This document shows positions 10,706 through 21,524 of a stretch of 64,000 nt of DNA, piece by piece. Position numbers and translations under genes: made by a program. The stretch covers positions 25,785,117-25,849,116 of the forward strand of contig CM042181.1 in assembly GCA_023376005.1 (NCBI GenBank), read 5' to 3'. Source of the DNA: Doryteuthis pealeii (lineage: Eukaryota > Mollusca > Cephalopoda > Myopsida > Loliginidae). Under the pieces are notes generated by a model that saw only the letters and a list, made by a program, of their open reading frames with translations, did not search any database and had not been told where the DNA came from. Each line of letters starts with the position of its first letter. The stretch's first letter is position 1.

Positions 10706-11311
10706 ATGAGCAAATATATGCACCATCTGGGTGCAAATATTTAAGTTTTAATGTAATAAGATATTACATTTAATTAGAAAGGTTAATGAAACTAAATAAG
10801 AATACAGATAAAAAGACTTGAAACAGAGGGGGATATAATTGAAAAATAGAACAACTGAAACTTACTCTTCCATCACCCCCCCATCTTTCATTGCTAAATT
10901 TTCCTAATTTAACTATTTAGTTAAATTAGGAAGTAAAAAATAAATTACAGTTATTTCTTCTTGTTAATCAATTTCTTTTAAGATTCATTCCCGAGATTTT
11001 TGTTTGTATTCATCAAGATAAAACCAAACAATTAGAAATCAATAAAACTAAGGACATATTTATTAAAATCAAATTTTTAATATAAATATGAAAATTAGCC
11101 TTGCCGTTCACACTGTAAACCGGTATTTTGTTGTATATATGAATACAATTGCATATAATCAGTATGTAGCTAAGGCCAACAGTATTAATAATATAAAAGT
11201 TTTATTTTAATTGAGGTTTAAATGAAAATAAAATCATGGAGAACGTGGCATGAATAATTAAGGAAATTGTGAATATAGTTTTGGTTACAGACAATTTCCA
11301 TTATAATAAGA
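10706..11311 (-). mobile_element. Non-autonomous Helitron-like element
   Basis: Read on the - strand it starts A|TCTTATTATAATGGAAATTG at 11,311 and ends with the hairpin TGCACCCAGATGGTGCA (10,735-10,719) followed by TATATTTGCTCA, where related copies have CTAG. It shares its whole body with 27,710-28,285 and 50,489-51,144. No Rep/helicase coding. Confidence 0.7.
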
Positions 11312-11351
11312 TTGGATATAACCAATAAGACAAGCTTTAAAAAAAAACTGA

Positions 11352-11526
11352 ACAATTTTCCTAAAATTTTCCAAAATAATTACCAAAAGTCCTGAAACTG
11401 GCAAATATAGACAATTTTCCTAAAATTTTCAAAATAATTACCAAAAATCCTGAAACTGGCAAATATAGACAATTTTCCTAAAATTTTCAAAATAATTACC
11501 AAAATCCTGAAACTGGCAAATATAGA
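11352..11526. repeat. Three tandem units of about 58 bp next to the exon n donor
   Basis: Unit: CAATTTTCCTAAAATTTTC, AAAATAATTACCAAAA, TCCTGAAACTGGCAAATATAGA, three times in a row. The last unit ends 4 bases from the GT donor of the catalytic-loop exon. Confidence 0.9.
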
Positions 11527-11531
11527 CGTAC

Positions 11532-11733
11532 CTGAGTAGCTGATCCAAAAGCATGTCCAAAATCAATTCCTATCATTCGACCAGTTCCATGGTGTATCAT
11601 CAAATTGGAAAGATGTCTGTCACCAACACCCAACATATAATGACACACACACATTACAGCATGGGACAAAGCAAAGTTTGTTTGCAGCACATGGAATACT
11701 TTGGGTGAAGTGCTCATTTTTAGAAAGGATTGA
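11532..11733 (-). CDS. PRKDC: DNA-PKcs exon n (catalytic and activation loops)
   Basis: Acceptor CTTTTCAG, donor GTACGT; one base plus 67 codons. Encodes QSFLKMSTSPKVFHVLQTN, then the catalytic loop GVGDRHLSNLM (catalytic Asp and Mg-binding Asn present), and the activation segment IGIDFGHAFGSATQ with the DFG Asp. Human DNA-PKcs has GIGDRHLNNFM and IGIDFGHAFGSATQ. All expected catalytic residues are present, so the encoded kinase should be active. Confidence 0.98.
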
Positions 11734-11790
11734 CTGAAAAGTAAACAACAACATGGTAAATAACAAAAAAAAACCTCCAAAAATGGGTAA

Positions 11791-12283
11791 TTTTGAACTT
11801 TAAGTGACTAAATTCCTATCATAAAATTGTACTTGTGCATTATTTGAAATGAACTTAATTGTTATTAAAAAGACATTTTATGATATTTTGGAGTTAAAAA
11901 CATGCATTAAAAATGGATTTGAAAAGTGTTGTGTTTTCTCCGTGAAAATTATCTTGAATCAAAGATGGCTGCCATTGTTTACAAGCTTCTTCTCGGAAAA
12001 ATAACAAATGGAGTTAACTCTCATTTAAGTCTTCAAAGGGCTTAAAAGTCCATTTGTTCTTTTTCCAAGAAGAAGCTTGTAAACAATGGCAGCCATCTTT
12101 GATTCAAGATAATTTTCACGGCGAAAACACAAGAATATATTACTATATTTTTAAAATCAATTTTAATGGATGTTTTTAAGTCCAAAATATTCTAAAATGT
12201 CTTTTTAATAACAATTAAGTTCATTTCATATTAATGTGCTAGTACAATTTAATGGTAGGAATTTAGTCACTTAAAGTTCAAGA
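11791..12283. mobile_element. Foldback element beside the catalytic exon
   Basis: Outer ends TTGAACTTTAAGTGACTAAA and TTTAGTCACTTAAAGTTCAA are perfect inverted repeats. A long inner pair spans TTATCTTGAATCAAAGATGG and CCATCTTTGATTCAAGATAA with CTGCCATTGTTTACAAGCTT. Non-coding. Lies 58 bases upstream (transcript sense) of the exon n acceptor. Confidence 0.88.
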
Positions 12284-12394
12284 TAATCAAAAAATTTTCA
12301 GAACACAAAGAGATGATTTAGAGTTGAAGAACAACAAAATATAAACTGTGTCTTTTATTCAATGTATTTCAATATATCTATTAATCATAATTAT

Positions 12395-12645
12395 TGGGTC
12401 AGGTTTAGCTCCATCGGTAGAGCATTGGCCAAGAATTGCAAGGTTTCGGTTCAATACCAGACACGGCCAATTCAGCAAATGAGTAGCCCAGCTTGGGCTA
12501 ATCTGATCTGTGTGGTAAAGCATCCAGGAGCTGAAAGTAGGTGTGGTGCTCCACCTCAGCAAAAAGCTAGTGAAAATGAGATGAGTCCCTTGCTACTCGG
12601 CTGATACCAACAATAGGCCAGTCCACAGAGTTAACTTATTAATCA
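12395..12645 (+). mobile_element. tRNA-derived SINE, family 1
   Basis: Head GGTTTAGCTCCATCGGTAGA and GGTTCAATACCAG, body CTGTGTGGTAAAGCATCCAG and TAGGTGTGGTGCTCCACCTC, tail ACCAACAATAGGCCA. Confidence 0.82.
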
Positions 12646-12759
12646 TAATAGTAGCTTAAATAGATGTTTAAAGAAAATAGTTTTCATTTTTAAGTCATAT
12701 CCTATTTATAGAATTCATGAGTAGCTGAAAAGTCACCCTATGAGATGAGTTTTATGTTA

Positions 12760-12975
12760 GTGTTGAAGATTCTGGGTTTGATACTGGCCCTCGTCAACTT
12801 AGCATATGAGTAGCACAGGTTGGCTCTGTGTGGTAAAGTGGGGAGTTTATTGTAAGTTTAGTGCTCCACTTCAGATGCAAAAACAATCTTCCTGCTCTAG
12901 CGCTAGTGAAAAAGGGGTCGACTCCCTCACTGTCTGGCTGATACTGACAATAGGTCACTACGCTGATTTTATTTT
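12760..12975 (+). mobile_element. SINE family 1, 5'-truncated copy
   Basis: Begins in the box B region (GGTTTGATACTGGCCCTCG) and continues through the CTGTGTGGTAAAGTGGGGAG body to ACAATAGGTCACTACGCTGA. Confidence 0.75.
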
Positions 12976-13524
12976 ATGCCTATTGCCTCGGCTAAACTCA
13001 TCAGTGGGGCCCCATGACCCACTTGTTGAAAACCACTGTGGCTCTATAGTTATTGTACAATGACCCTTATAGTTTTGAATATATTATATAATGAAATACC
13101 CAGTCTACACTTGAAACAAGGTTTTTTATCTGGCATACTGTGTGACAAATTAGTACAGTGTACTACATTTAGTGACTTACAAAATAATCACTAAAAAAGG
13201 ATGGCCAATCTATATAGATAATTGGTTAAAATTGCAAATTGTTGTCAAAATTAAAACGGAAAAATTTAGCTTGGGCATAGATTTTGATGTATTTAATTAT
13301 TACTAAAGATATGATTTATGTTATTTTTTACTAAAATTTTAACCATTGTGTTTTTAACTGTTTTACATTGGATATCATTTTCCAACAGAGGGCCGCAAGA
13401 GAACTAATTTTTAAGGGAGATAAATATTTTAACCGATAATATTTGGTTAAAATCAATCCAGAAAGAATAAAGAAATGGCTACAACACATACACAAAATAA
13501 AAGATCTTAAAGTACTAAAGAATA

Positions 13525-13690
13525 GTTTAACTAACCAATAAAAATCCAAAGGGACTGAACTTTGGACTTACTGTCCAATAAAGGTAAAAAGGGACTGAAC
13601 TCTGGTTTTACTCACCAATATATGATTAAATAACAGTCTCTCTCTCTCTCTCTCAGTAAAAGAGCCAAAGAAACTGAACATTTTACTCAC
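13525..13690 (-). repeat. Degenerate tandem copies of the exon m donor region
   Basis: On the - strand the intron after exon m repeats GTGAGTAAAAC, then a GTTCAGTCCCTTTGGATTTTT-like end of exon m, three to four times, separated by an (AG)n tract. Details in findings. Confidence 0.7.
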
Positions 13691-13840
13691 CGTAAAAGAT
13701 CCCAAGGGATTAAACTAGCAGCATTATCAAGATTCAGTTGTACTTTGGTTCTGTTGCACATACTGTACAAAGAACTGTAAGAGTCTGGAACTGATTTATG
13801 TGCAAATGGTTTGAGTATTTCACTGTACTTATCTTGAGCT
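13691..13840 (-). CDS. PRKDC: DNA-PKcs exon m (kinase insert)
   Basis: Acceptor TTTTTCAG, donor GTGAGT; one base, 49 codons, two bases. Encodes AQDKYSEILKPFAHKSVPD, YSSLYSMCNRTKV, and ends SLIPWDLL. It corresponds to the poorly conserved human segment between YLSDPRAPP and VPADLLKRAF; the DLL-R ending before the FLKMSTSP motif is kept. Downstream of the donor the intron carries several degenerate tandem copies of this exon-intron border (see findings). Confidence 0.92.
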
Positions 13841-13884
13841 CTGAAAAATAAATATAGAAAATGATAATTGGTTTCTGAAAGTAA

Positions 13885-13924
<40 letters not shown>

Positions 13925-14171
13925 TTTTATTTATACATACATACACACACACATGCAATGATCACGTCATCAGTTTTCGTAAACAAATACACATATAAAA
14001 ATTAACGGTTAATAACATTACATTCACTATACACTTAACATTTTTCATTTTTCTCCCTCACAAAAATTTCTTTAACAGTGTCCTGATGATGGTTTAATAA
14101 TATAGACACATAAAATTGTTTCCTCACATATTGTCAGATTAATTTTTCCACATATATATATATATATATAG

Positions 14172-14400
14172 TAATGCTGATAGCTTTTTAATCTAGCATG
14201 TCCTGGGATGCATTTATTTGATTTGAATGAGTCCCCAGGAAATTTGATGGATCCCAACTAAAGTTTCTTAATAAACTATAGAGTTTTTATTTATGAACAA
14301 CTAAAGCCATTCAATCCGTACCTTGTACCCCATGTAATTCGTTTCCAAGAAAAAATATATTTACAGCTAGCTAGAAATAGTAGGGTATCTGGTCTAAGTG
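14172..14400. repeat. Interspersed repeat J copy
   Basis: GTAATGCTGATAGCTTTTTA, CCTGGGATGCATTTATTTGA and GATCCCAACTAAAGTTTCTT shared with 16,884-17,195; preceded by (TA)n. Confidence 0.6.
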
Positions 14401-14559
14401 AAGGAAAACTCTTAATTCAAAGCAGCTGTACTCTGCTTAAATATTGACCTTGTGTCATATCTTACCTGGGAAAGTACATACATTTATTCAGCCATTATGA
14501 GACCCTCAAGCAGCATTATTACTATGTTAAATATGTCAAGACAACTGGTACTTATGGGA

Positions 14560-15000
14560 ATTCAGTCCACTCATGCATTTGAGTGATTCCATTCCCTGAG
14601 TCCTGATTGGCTGCTTGGTTTGTAGGATCCTCTGAGGCTTCATAAATCCTGCCATTTTGCAGTAGTCTTTGCAGAATCGTATTGGGTTACGACTGCTTGC
14701 TGTCTTGTCTTGCCAATTCGACGGTAATTGGACTTAGTATGATTATTCTACAAATATGGTATGATATTATCGCCCTTGGCCAGGATTGAACCTACAAGCT
14801 AGAGGTGATTGTTACTTAGAACTGTATTAACTCAACCCTTATATCTGTTGCACTATGTGTCCAACTGAAGGCTGCAGGGCACATTGGCTGAAACATTGTG
14901 TATATAACAATAAAGATGAGGACAACAGTCCAAATTATCAAACCTCATCTAAAAAATTCCGAGAAATTAGTGGAAGTTCTTTGTACAGTGTGCCCCCAAA
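14560..15000 (+). repeat. Penelope-like 3' repeat, diverged
   Basis: Contains GACGGTAATTGGACTTAGTA, CCAGGATTGAACCTACAAGC, GGCTGAAACATTGTGTATAT and AAAGATGAGGACAACAGTCC, as in 49,740-50,000 and the paired copies. Confidence 0.55.
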
Positions 15001-15059
15001 AGTCACCCAGGAATTTAGCAAAACAATCTTTACAAAAAACAAAAATAATGAACATCTAA

Positions 15060-15545
15060 GCAGAGATTTTTTTAAATAAATAACCTTGATCTTCATTTTG
15101 TAAATTTTCTTGGTTGGTTGGCAGCCTTCTGTCTACGAGAGACGATGGAGTAGAGTCAAGGCTTATTTTATTTTATTTTTTTATTAACTTGAACTACATA
15201 GCCTGGGCGGGTTCATATGGAGGATGAGCTGTTGCCGATGCAGCAAATCCCCCCTATTCACACTGCCGCTGTGATCCAAAGGAAAGGTAAGGGACCAATG
15301 CAGTTTGGCAACAGTAGTGTCGCAGGAGTTGATGGGTAGCACTGGATTTCAGCATCACACCACCTTAGGGACTCCAGTTCCTGATTTATTTTCGGGGTTT
15401 ACTGCCCTAGCCTTTCCTTGAGTTGATGGGTTGCTGACCAAGGCTAAGGAGCCCCTTCAAACCCATTTGGGGATTTATGCGAGTAGTAAGTACCCCAAAC
15501 CTACTACTATCCCTGTTCCTGAAAAAGAAATGAGATTAGGGGTAC
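15060..15545 (-). repeat. Interspersed repeat K copy
   Basis: GCCTGGGCGGGTTCATATGG, GCCGCTGTGATCCAAAGGAA and CAGTTTGGCAACAGTAGTGT match the repeat at 29,835-30,175 in the opposite sense. It ends with diverged CGATGG hairpin sequence near 15,140. Confidence 0.65.
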
Positions 15546-16680
15546 AGTACATTATGTTTTTAGTGAACTTATTAACATAAGTGTATATGTGAGGCTTGCA
15601 CATACCTCAAATTTTAGTTTGCAACACAAAGCAAAAAATCAACTGAGTGACAGTTTGTAACACGGAAAACTCTTAAGTCAAGGTACCATTAGATATATAT
15701 GTGTCATCCACTGACAAAATTTTCTTGACATAATAATTTACTAATAGAAATGTTATTTAACTTTTAAATCAAAATGTCTTTAGGAACACTCTGAACATTA
15801 TAGATTTATATCTCATAAATTCCTGTATCCTGGGGATGACATTAAAATGCATTTGATGGTGAGGCTCCAGCTCTAGAGATCTGCATATAGTAGAGTTCCC
15901 CTTCATTGCCAATACTCCAAGGTCCACTCTGATCCAGAGTGGTAGTACCTGTCAGGTTCATATGTTTAAAATTTATTTGTATTCAATAGGACTATGTGCA
16001 AAAAATCTTGTAAGAAACTACACAAAAAATATGTACAATGAATGCGATTCCCTAACCTCTAGGCATATAATAGCTCCAGATTGAAGAATAATTAAAGTTC
16101 CAATTACCGTTGAACTGGGAAGACAAGGCAACAAACGGTTGTAACTGAAATACAAACCCGAATGCCACAAAGTCCACTGCAAAATGACAAAGTATATATA
16201 AGACTCCACAATGTCATTCAAATCAAGCAGCCAAATCACCCAGATTCATGGATGGATCATTCTTGATTCCTATTTATACCAACTGTCTTGGACACTGCTT
16301 GAGTGGGACTTAGTAAGCAGCTGTTATTAAAACCAACAGTAGACTAACTGACTTCAATACAGATGAGTTGATATGCCGACAAAAAAAATCTAATAAATTT
16401 CTCTCTAAATAAGCCAATCTTCAATTCTATTAATAAAATTATTGCGTTAGTCTAGTAGTTATTCTATGGCTAACAACAAATATATGAAAACTTAGTTTAA
16501 TTCTAAAGGTTTATTATATAACAAAACAATGACTAACAATATAAATGTCCATTCTATGTATAGAGTCAAGTTTAAGAGACCTATCAGTTTGAGGGAGATA
16601 TCTGATATGTACAATCACTTAACTCCATATATAGAAGCAGACATATTTTATGGAGTCAACAAAATTATAGAATAATAAGT
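15545..16680. other. Intron l-m stretch, mostly unrecognised
   Basis: A partial repeat A copy (minus sense) lies at about 15,835-15,965. Otherwise AT-rich sequence without recognisable coding or RNA features. Confidence 0.55.
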
Positions 16681-16686
16681 ACATAC

Positions 16687-16782
16687 AGTGCATAAGATTT
16701 TTTCTTTCCACGTTGCTCCAGGTTTTGTAGAAAGATTTCTTTCAATGTTGAAACATCATCTAGGAATTCAATCATTCCAATA
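16687..16782 (-). CDS. PRKDC: DNA-PKcs exon l (kinase hinge region)
   Basis: Acceptor TTTTTTCAG, donor GTATGT; one base, 31 codons, two bases. Encodes IGMIEFLDDVSTLKEIFL then NLEQRGKKKSYA, matching human LGLIEWLENTVTLKDLLLN. The split Arg codon joins exon k and the split Leu codon joins exon m, so both borders are fixed by phase. Confidence 0.95.
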
Positions 16783-16825
16783 CTGAAAAAAGATAAAGGA
16801 AATATCATTTATTATAAATAGAAAC

Positions 16826-16883
<58 letters not shown>

Positions 16884-16886
<3 letters not shown>

Positions 16887-17195
16887 TGATGCTGACAGCT
16901 TTTTGATTTAGTGTATCTTGGGATGCACATATTTACTTTGAATTAGTCCCAGGGAAAATTAATGGGTCCCAACTAAAGTTTCTTAATAGATTGTAGGGTT
17001 TTTGTCTATGATTTGGGAAACACCTAAAGCCGTCTAACTCCTACCTTGTAACCTATCCTGTGTAATTCATTTCTAAGAAACTATTGAAATGTATTTACAG
17101 TTAGCTTGAAATGGTGAGGGAAGAAAAAAGAAAAACACTAGGATGCATGGATACAATTTTACTATGTCCTTTTAGATTTTTGTGTGTCAGGGAAT
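16884..17195. repeat. Interspersed repeat J copy
   Basis: Best copy of the family, starting CAGTGATGCTGACAGCTTTT right after a (TA)n tract. Confidence 0.65.
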
Positions 17196-17375
17196 GCAGC
17201 ATCTCTGAATATATGTTACTTGTCATAAGTATTTGAACAAATAGACAATTTGCTTAAAAAAAAGTATCATTATGCAAGAATAGAATTTGATTGTTATCAA
17301 CATAACAAGGATTTTAATCATTATTTCGTAAATCTTATTCAGAAAGGGCAAACTCACATTGCTATTTAAAAGAAT

Positions 17376-17594
17376 TGGACCATATGACCTTTAGGCACCC
17401 CTTTTGCAATCTCGATTCATAAGGATATGTTTTTCATTTACACAGTAAAAATCCAGTTGTTTGTTAAGGGTTAGGGATAGGGGTTTGTTTTATAATTCTA
17501 AAAAAAATCTAAAAATCGTCTGTTAACAAACAACCGGATTTTGACGGTGTAAATGAAAAAAATGTCCTTATGAATTGAGATTGCATATGGTCCA
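17376..17594. mobile_element. Foldback MITE, family E
   Basis: Inner arms pair (TCATTTACACAGTAAAAATCC/GGATTTTGACGGTGTAAATGA), and the outer left end TTGGACCATATGACCTTTAG matches CATATGGTCCAA. The right arm is shortened compared with 31,327-31,551. Confidence 0.78.
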
Positions 17595-18189
17595 AAGAAT
17601 TGCTAATTAGTGGGCCCTTCCTTCTTGCTGAAAATCATTAACGATCCCTGAAATATCAGGCAATAAAAAAACAGATTTTATGTTTGTTTAAATACTTATG
17701 ATCAATATATTCTATAGCCCTTATGAGTAATTGTTTTAAAACTGAATTAGATTTGTATTTGATGTGTTCTTATATATGCATTCTGCTTCCTTGTTTTCCT
17801 ATTATCATTATTCATATCTATGTTACAACACGTGGGTGCACATGTTATGGTATGTAATATGCATGTGTAATTGTGTGTGTGATTTTAAGAAATCACAAAA
17901 GCCCAGATACGTACGTGCACATGTGTATATAAAAATCTATATTACTACACAGAGTTCTCCCATTTTCTGACCATGACAATTATTGCATGATCAAATTATT
18001 TCAAGTAACGTCTAGTCTGTCTTATTACTGTCACAGCCTTATTACCACTTTATACATTGTGATTTATAAGTTGTTAATGTTTAGCTTTAGCAATAAAATC
18101 TTACAAATTATTGATTCTTACATTTACATATATAGATATTATTTTCTAATAGACTATACATGTTTACAGAATAAAGAAAAAGTTAGTAT

Positions 18190-18510
18190 TATCTGCATTA
18201 TTCGGACTATTGTCCCCATCTTCATTGTTATTTGTACAACGTCTCGGCCGATATGCCCTCCGACCTTCTTCAGGTATTTCTTGTCGGATTTGGGAACCTT
18301 TTCGGACTCGGGAACTTTCTTGTCGTAATCGGGAGTTATCACGGAACTTCGAATTTATTTAGGTTCCCGAGTCTGACAAGAAATACCTGAAGAAGGCCGG
18401 AGGGCATATCGGCCGAAACGTTGTACAAATAACAATGAAGAGGTGGACAATAGTCCGAATAATGCAGATAATACTAATCATCAAGCCTCATCTCAAACAT
18501 TCAGAGAAAA
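18190..18510. repeat. Penelope-like 3' repeat, head-to-head palindrome
   Basis: Two inverted copies. The right copy contains CTGAAGAAGGCCGGAGGGCA, TATCGGCCGAAACGTTGTAC and ATGCAGATAATACTAATCAT; the left copy is its reverse complement with small changes. Carries a hammerhead-like core (findings). Confidence 0.75.
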
Positions 18511-18722
18511 AGAAAAAGTTTTAAAAAATTATTTCTTTATTGTGAAGATGTGAATCCAATACATATATTCCATACCCTTAATTAAAAACAAAAATGATAC
18601 ACTAATATAAAAATTCAGTGGGAAAAAAAGAATACAAAATTAAGTTACTGGATAAAGGGAGAAAACTCAATTTACAAAACTGATCTGATAGTAAGTTAAT
18701 AGAATAGCAAGGAAATTCTTAC

Positions 18723-18943
18723 CGTGTTGTCATGGGGATCACTTTGTAAGTTTTGAGATATAGATTTCGGCTTTTACTGGCTGAATCATTACGGAAAATT
18801 TGATTCATACTTTCAAAGAGGAATTGAATTCTTTGATCTTGGCGTAGATCTTCACCTCCTTTTACAACATATCCATATTCCTTTTCATCATTTCCAAGAA
18901 TAATAATCTTTCGAGGTTTTCGAAGGGATGCAAATGTAACCAC
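18723..18943 (-). CDS. PRKDC: DNA-PKcs exon k (kinase N-lobe, ATP-binding lysine)
   Basis: Acceptor TTCCTAG, donor GTAAGA; 73 codons plus two bases. Encodes VVTFASLRKPRKIIILGND, then YVVKGGEDLRQDQRIQFLF, SMNQIF, and YKVIPMTT. The KGGEDLRQD signature holds the ATP-contacting Lys and the Asp and Arg residues shared by all PI3K-related kinases; RKPRKIII and the MT-R end match human DNA-PKcs. No damage is visible. Confidence 0.98.
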
Positions 18944-19079
18944 CTAGGAAGAACAAAATGAGTTGGGGTTTTTTTTAATAGAGAAGAAATTTTTTACAAA
19001 TTTTGAAAAAAAAAAAAAAAAAGGGTTTTTTTCCCCCATAAAAATATAACTATCATTTGTCTGAATTTTTTTAGTCGGT

Positions 19080-20229
19080 TTTGTTTTATGGCATCAACCA
19101 CAGTGGTTCATTTTAAGCCGACAAAGTTTTGAAATAAATTCATTCTTAACGGATACTCAATTTTTATAAACACATTTTCTATTTAACCCATAAATGGGCC
19201 CCCAACAGGTACTACCACTCCGGGTCAGAGTGGACTCGGGAGCAATGGTGATGATGGGGTGCTCCAATTTCTCCAAAACTGGGACCTCACCATCAGTTAA
19301 AGTTTAATGTCATACCAGGACATGGAAAGCCTCAGCTACCGCCTTCTAGCACCCATATGGTAAAAAGGGTTGGGGCTTGCTATAAAGGCAAAGAGTTGGG
19401 GCAATCATATAGTTGCTAGGGCTTGACGTGACCAACCGATTGATCGGAGGGGGCCTCGTCACCTGCACTTCAAAGTAAGAGCCAAAGTGGAGTGTTTCAT
19501 GTCATAGACTGTTCAGCCACCTGGGTTCTATCCTTAAGCATCATGGGTCAACACCCACGGCCAACAGGTGGCTACATTGTGGGAGTCTTACCCACCTGCA
19601 GAGGTGCAGTCTAACGCCCCAGCGAATGGCAGTCGAATGCCTGAAGTAACAGCCAAAGTGGGGTATTGCATGTCATGGACTGCTCATCCACCAGGAGTCC
19701 ATCCTTAAGCATCAAGGGGCACCACCCATGGCCAACAAGTAACTCCATTGGAGGGGGGGGGTACCTTTTTACAGAGGTGCAGTTGGTGTATTCTAAAGCC
19801 CCAGTTGACAGGGTTGAGAATGTCTTGTAATAATTGTATTATCTACATGTGGAACCAAATTTTATGTACTTACAATATTTACTGAACAAAGTTGTTCTTA
19901 TGGGAAAAGTAGGTTGGTTTGGTTGGTTGGATTTTATGGCATGTCAATCCATCTTGGGTTACTTTATGCTGAAGATATTTTAGTTTTATTCATTCTTGTT
20001 GGGTATTCAAATTAAAAAAAAACAACATTTTTGTAAACTCAATTCTTAATCTATTTAACCCATAAATTGCACCCTAACAGGAACTACCACTCCAGGTAAT
20101 AATGTACCTGGGAGTAATGGCAATGAAGGAGTAATCTACACTCCCCAGAGCTCCAGAATTGGAACATCGCCACTAGATGCAGTTTAACATTATACCCAGA
20201 ACACTAAGATACTCAGTCACCGCCTTCTA

Positions 20230-20280
<51 letters not shown>

Positions 20281-20690
20281 AACCCCTGCGCACGAGCAGG
20301 ATGCGACACAAGGTCAATTTTTTTTTAGCAGAGTTTAACATGTTTGAATTCAGAGTTTTCCTTCTCCTAGACTGGTTGCCTAACCAAGGTTAAAGAGCCA
20401 AGTCTGCCCTACTATTTACCCATAGCTGGAGGGAGAGTAGGATTCATACCTTTCCCAAGGGTATTAGCGCTTAGTGAAATGCAATTACCACCTTCTAGCA
20501 TATATAGGGTTGGGGGTTTGTGATAAGAGCAATAGGGTGCTAAGGCTTAACGTGACCAGTCAATTGAGTGGAGGGGGCCTCTCCACTCACCCAAGTAAGA
20601 GCCAGTGGAGTGTTGCATGTTGTGGATGGCTCAGCCACCAGGATTCTATCATTAAGTATTAACAGGGTTGTCAGTAGCATAGGAGGTGAT
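19080..20690 (-). repeat. Cluster of repeat A copies with SINE family 2 insertion
   Basis: Copies at 19,080-19,830 (near full length) and 19,920-20,235, a (TA)n tract, a SINE family 2 copy (20,276-20,495), then the interrupted remainder of repeat A (20,495-20,680). The cluster fills most of intron j-k. Confidence 0.65.
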
Positions 20691-20733
20691 ATTAGTACAA
20701 ATAAAATAAGATTGAAAGGAAAGAAAAACTTAC

Positions 20734-20801
20734 TTTTTGATTAAAACCAGCAATTTTTATGTGATATTCAGGGAGTGGCTTGCTCAAACCATGGTATTGT
20801 C
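20734..20801 (-). CDS. PRKDC: DNA-PKcs exon j (kinase N-lobe)
   Basis: Acceptor GTATACAG, donor GTAAGT; two bases plus 22 codons. Encodes QYHGLSKPLPEYHIKIAGF then NQK. The KPLPEYH-IAGF block is diagnostic of DNA-PKcs among PI3K-related kinases (human KPLPEYHVRIAGF), which separates this gene from ATM, ATR, SMG1 and mTOR. Confidence 0.97.
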
Positions 20802-20809
20802 CTGTATAC

Positions 20810-21350
20810 ATAAAAATATAATTAATAATAGAGATTCACTTCCGGTTTTTGTCTGTAACAAAAATTACGTCACTGCTTATGTCACATTACCCAAAATCAT
20901 CATAACATAAAATAAATACACTCAAAATTTGAACATGCAACATTAGACAGTCTTCATTGTTTTTTAAAACAAGTTTTAATAAATACATGACTGGTATTAT
21001 ATATCTATATATAGTTTGTTTTATTTTAATACATATTTAAAGTTTACATTTCAAATTGTTTTATTTTTTAATCCTTTAATGAATTTGAGGATTTTTACTT
21101 ACTTAAGGTACAAACTTGCTGACATTGAATTTTTTACTCCCACCAATATGTTTCAAAAATCTATTTTTACATCGCCCGGGGGGTGTTTTTTATTTTGTAC
21201 TAGTATATATAATAAACAATGATGTCTTGTAAACAAATAAGTAAATTTAAAGTCATACCATTTAAAAAGAAAGTCATATTGATTATGAGTTATTTATAAG
21301 CACATGCAGATATCCAAATATGTAAATCAGATTTAAATACAAGTTTATTG
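20810..21350. other. Intron i-j stretch, a short Helitron-like remnant only
   Basis: TAATAGAGATTCACTTCCGG and GTCTGTAACAAAAATTACGT near 20,830 resemble the 5' end of the Helitron-like family; the rest is unrecognised AT-rich sequence. Confidence 0.5.
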
Positions 21351-21510
21351 TTGACATTGCTTTCTATAGATAAGATATTACTACCTAGGTATGTGAACGG
21401 GTCTACTAATTTCCAATACAGGCCAATGCCCCTTGCTGCCTTTTCTAGGCTATGCAGTAGGTATTTGACTTGTGCTGGTGTATAGAAACATCAATATCAT
21501 TAGGGACAGT
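21350..21510 (-). mobile_element. Small LINE RT fragment
   Basis: GATAAGATATTACTACCTAG and CAGGCCAATGCCCCTTGCTG match 5,140-5,310 of the YADD LINE in the same orientation. Confidence 0.65.
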
Positions 21511-21524
21511 AATTACAATGAGAA

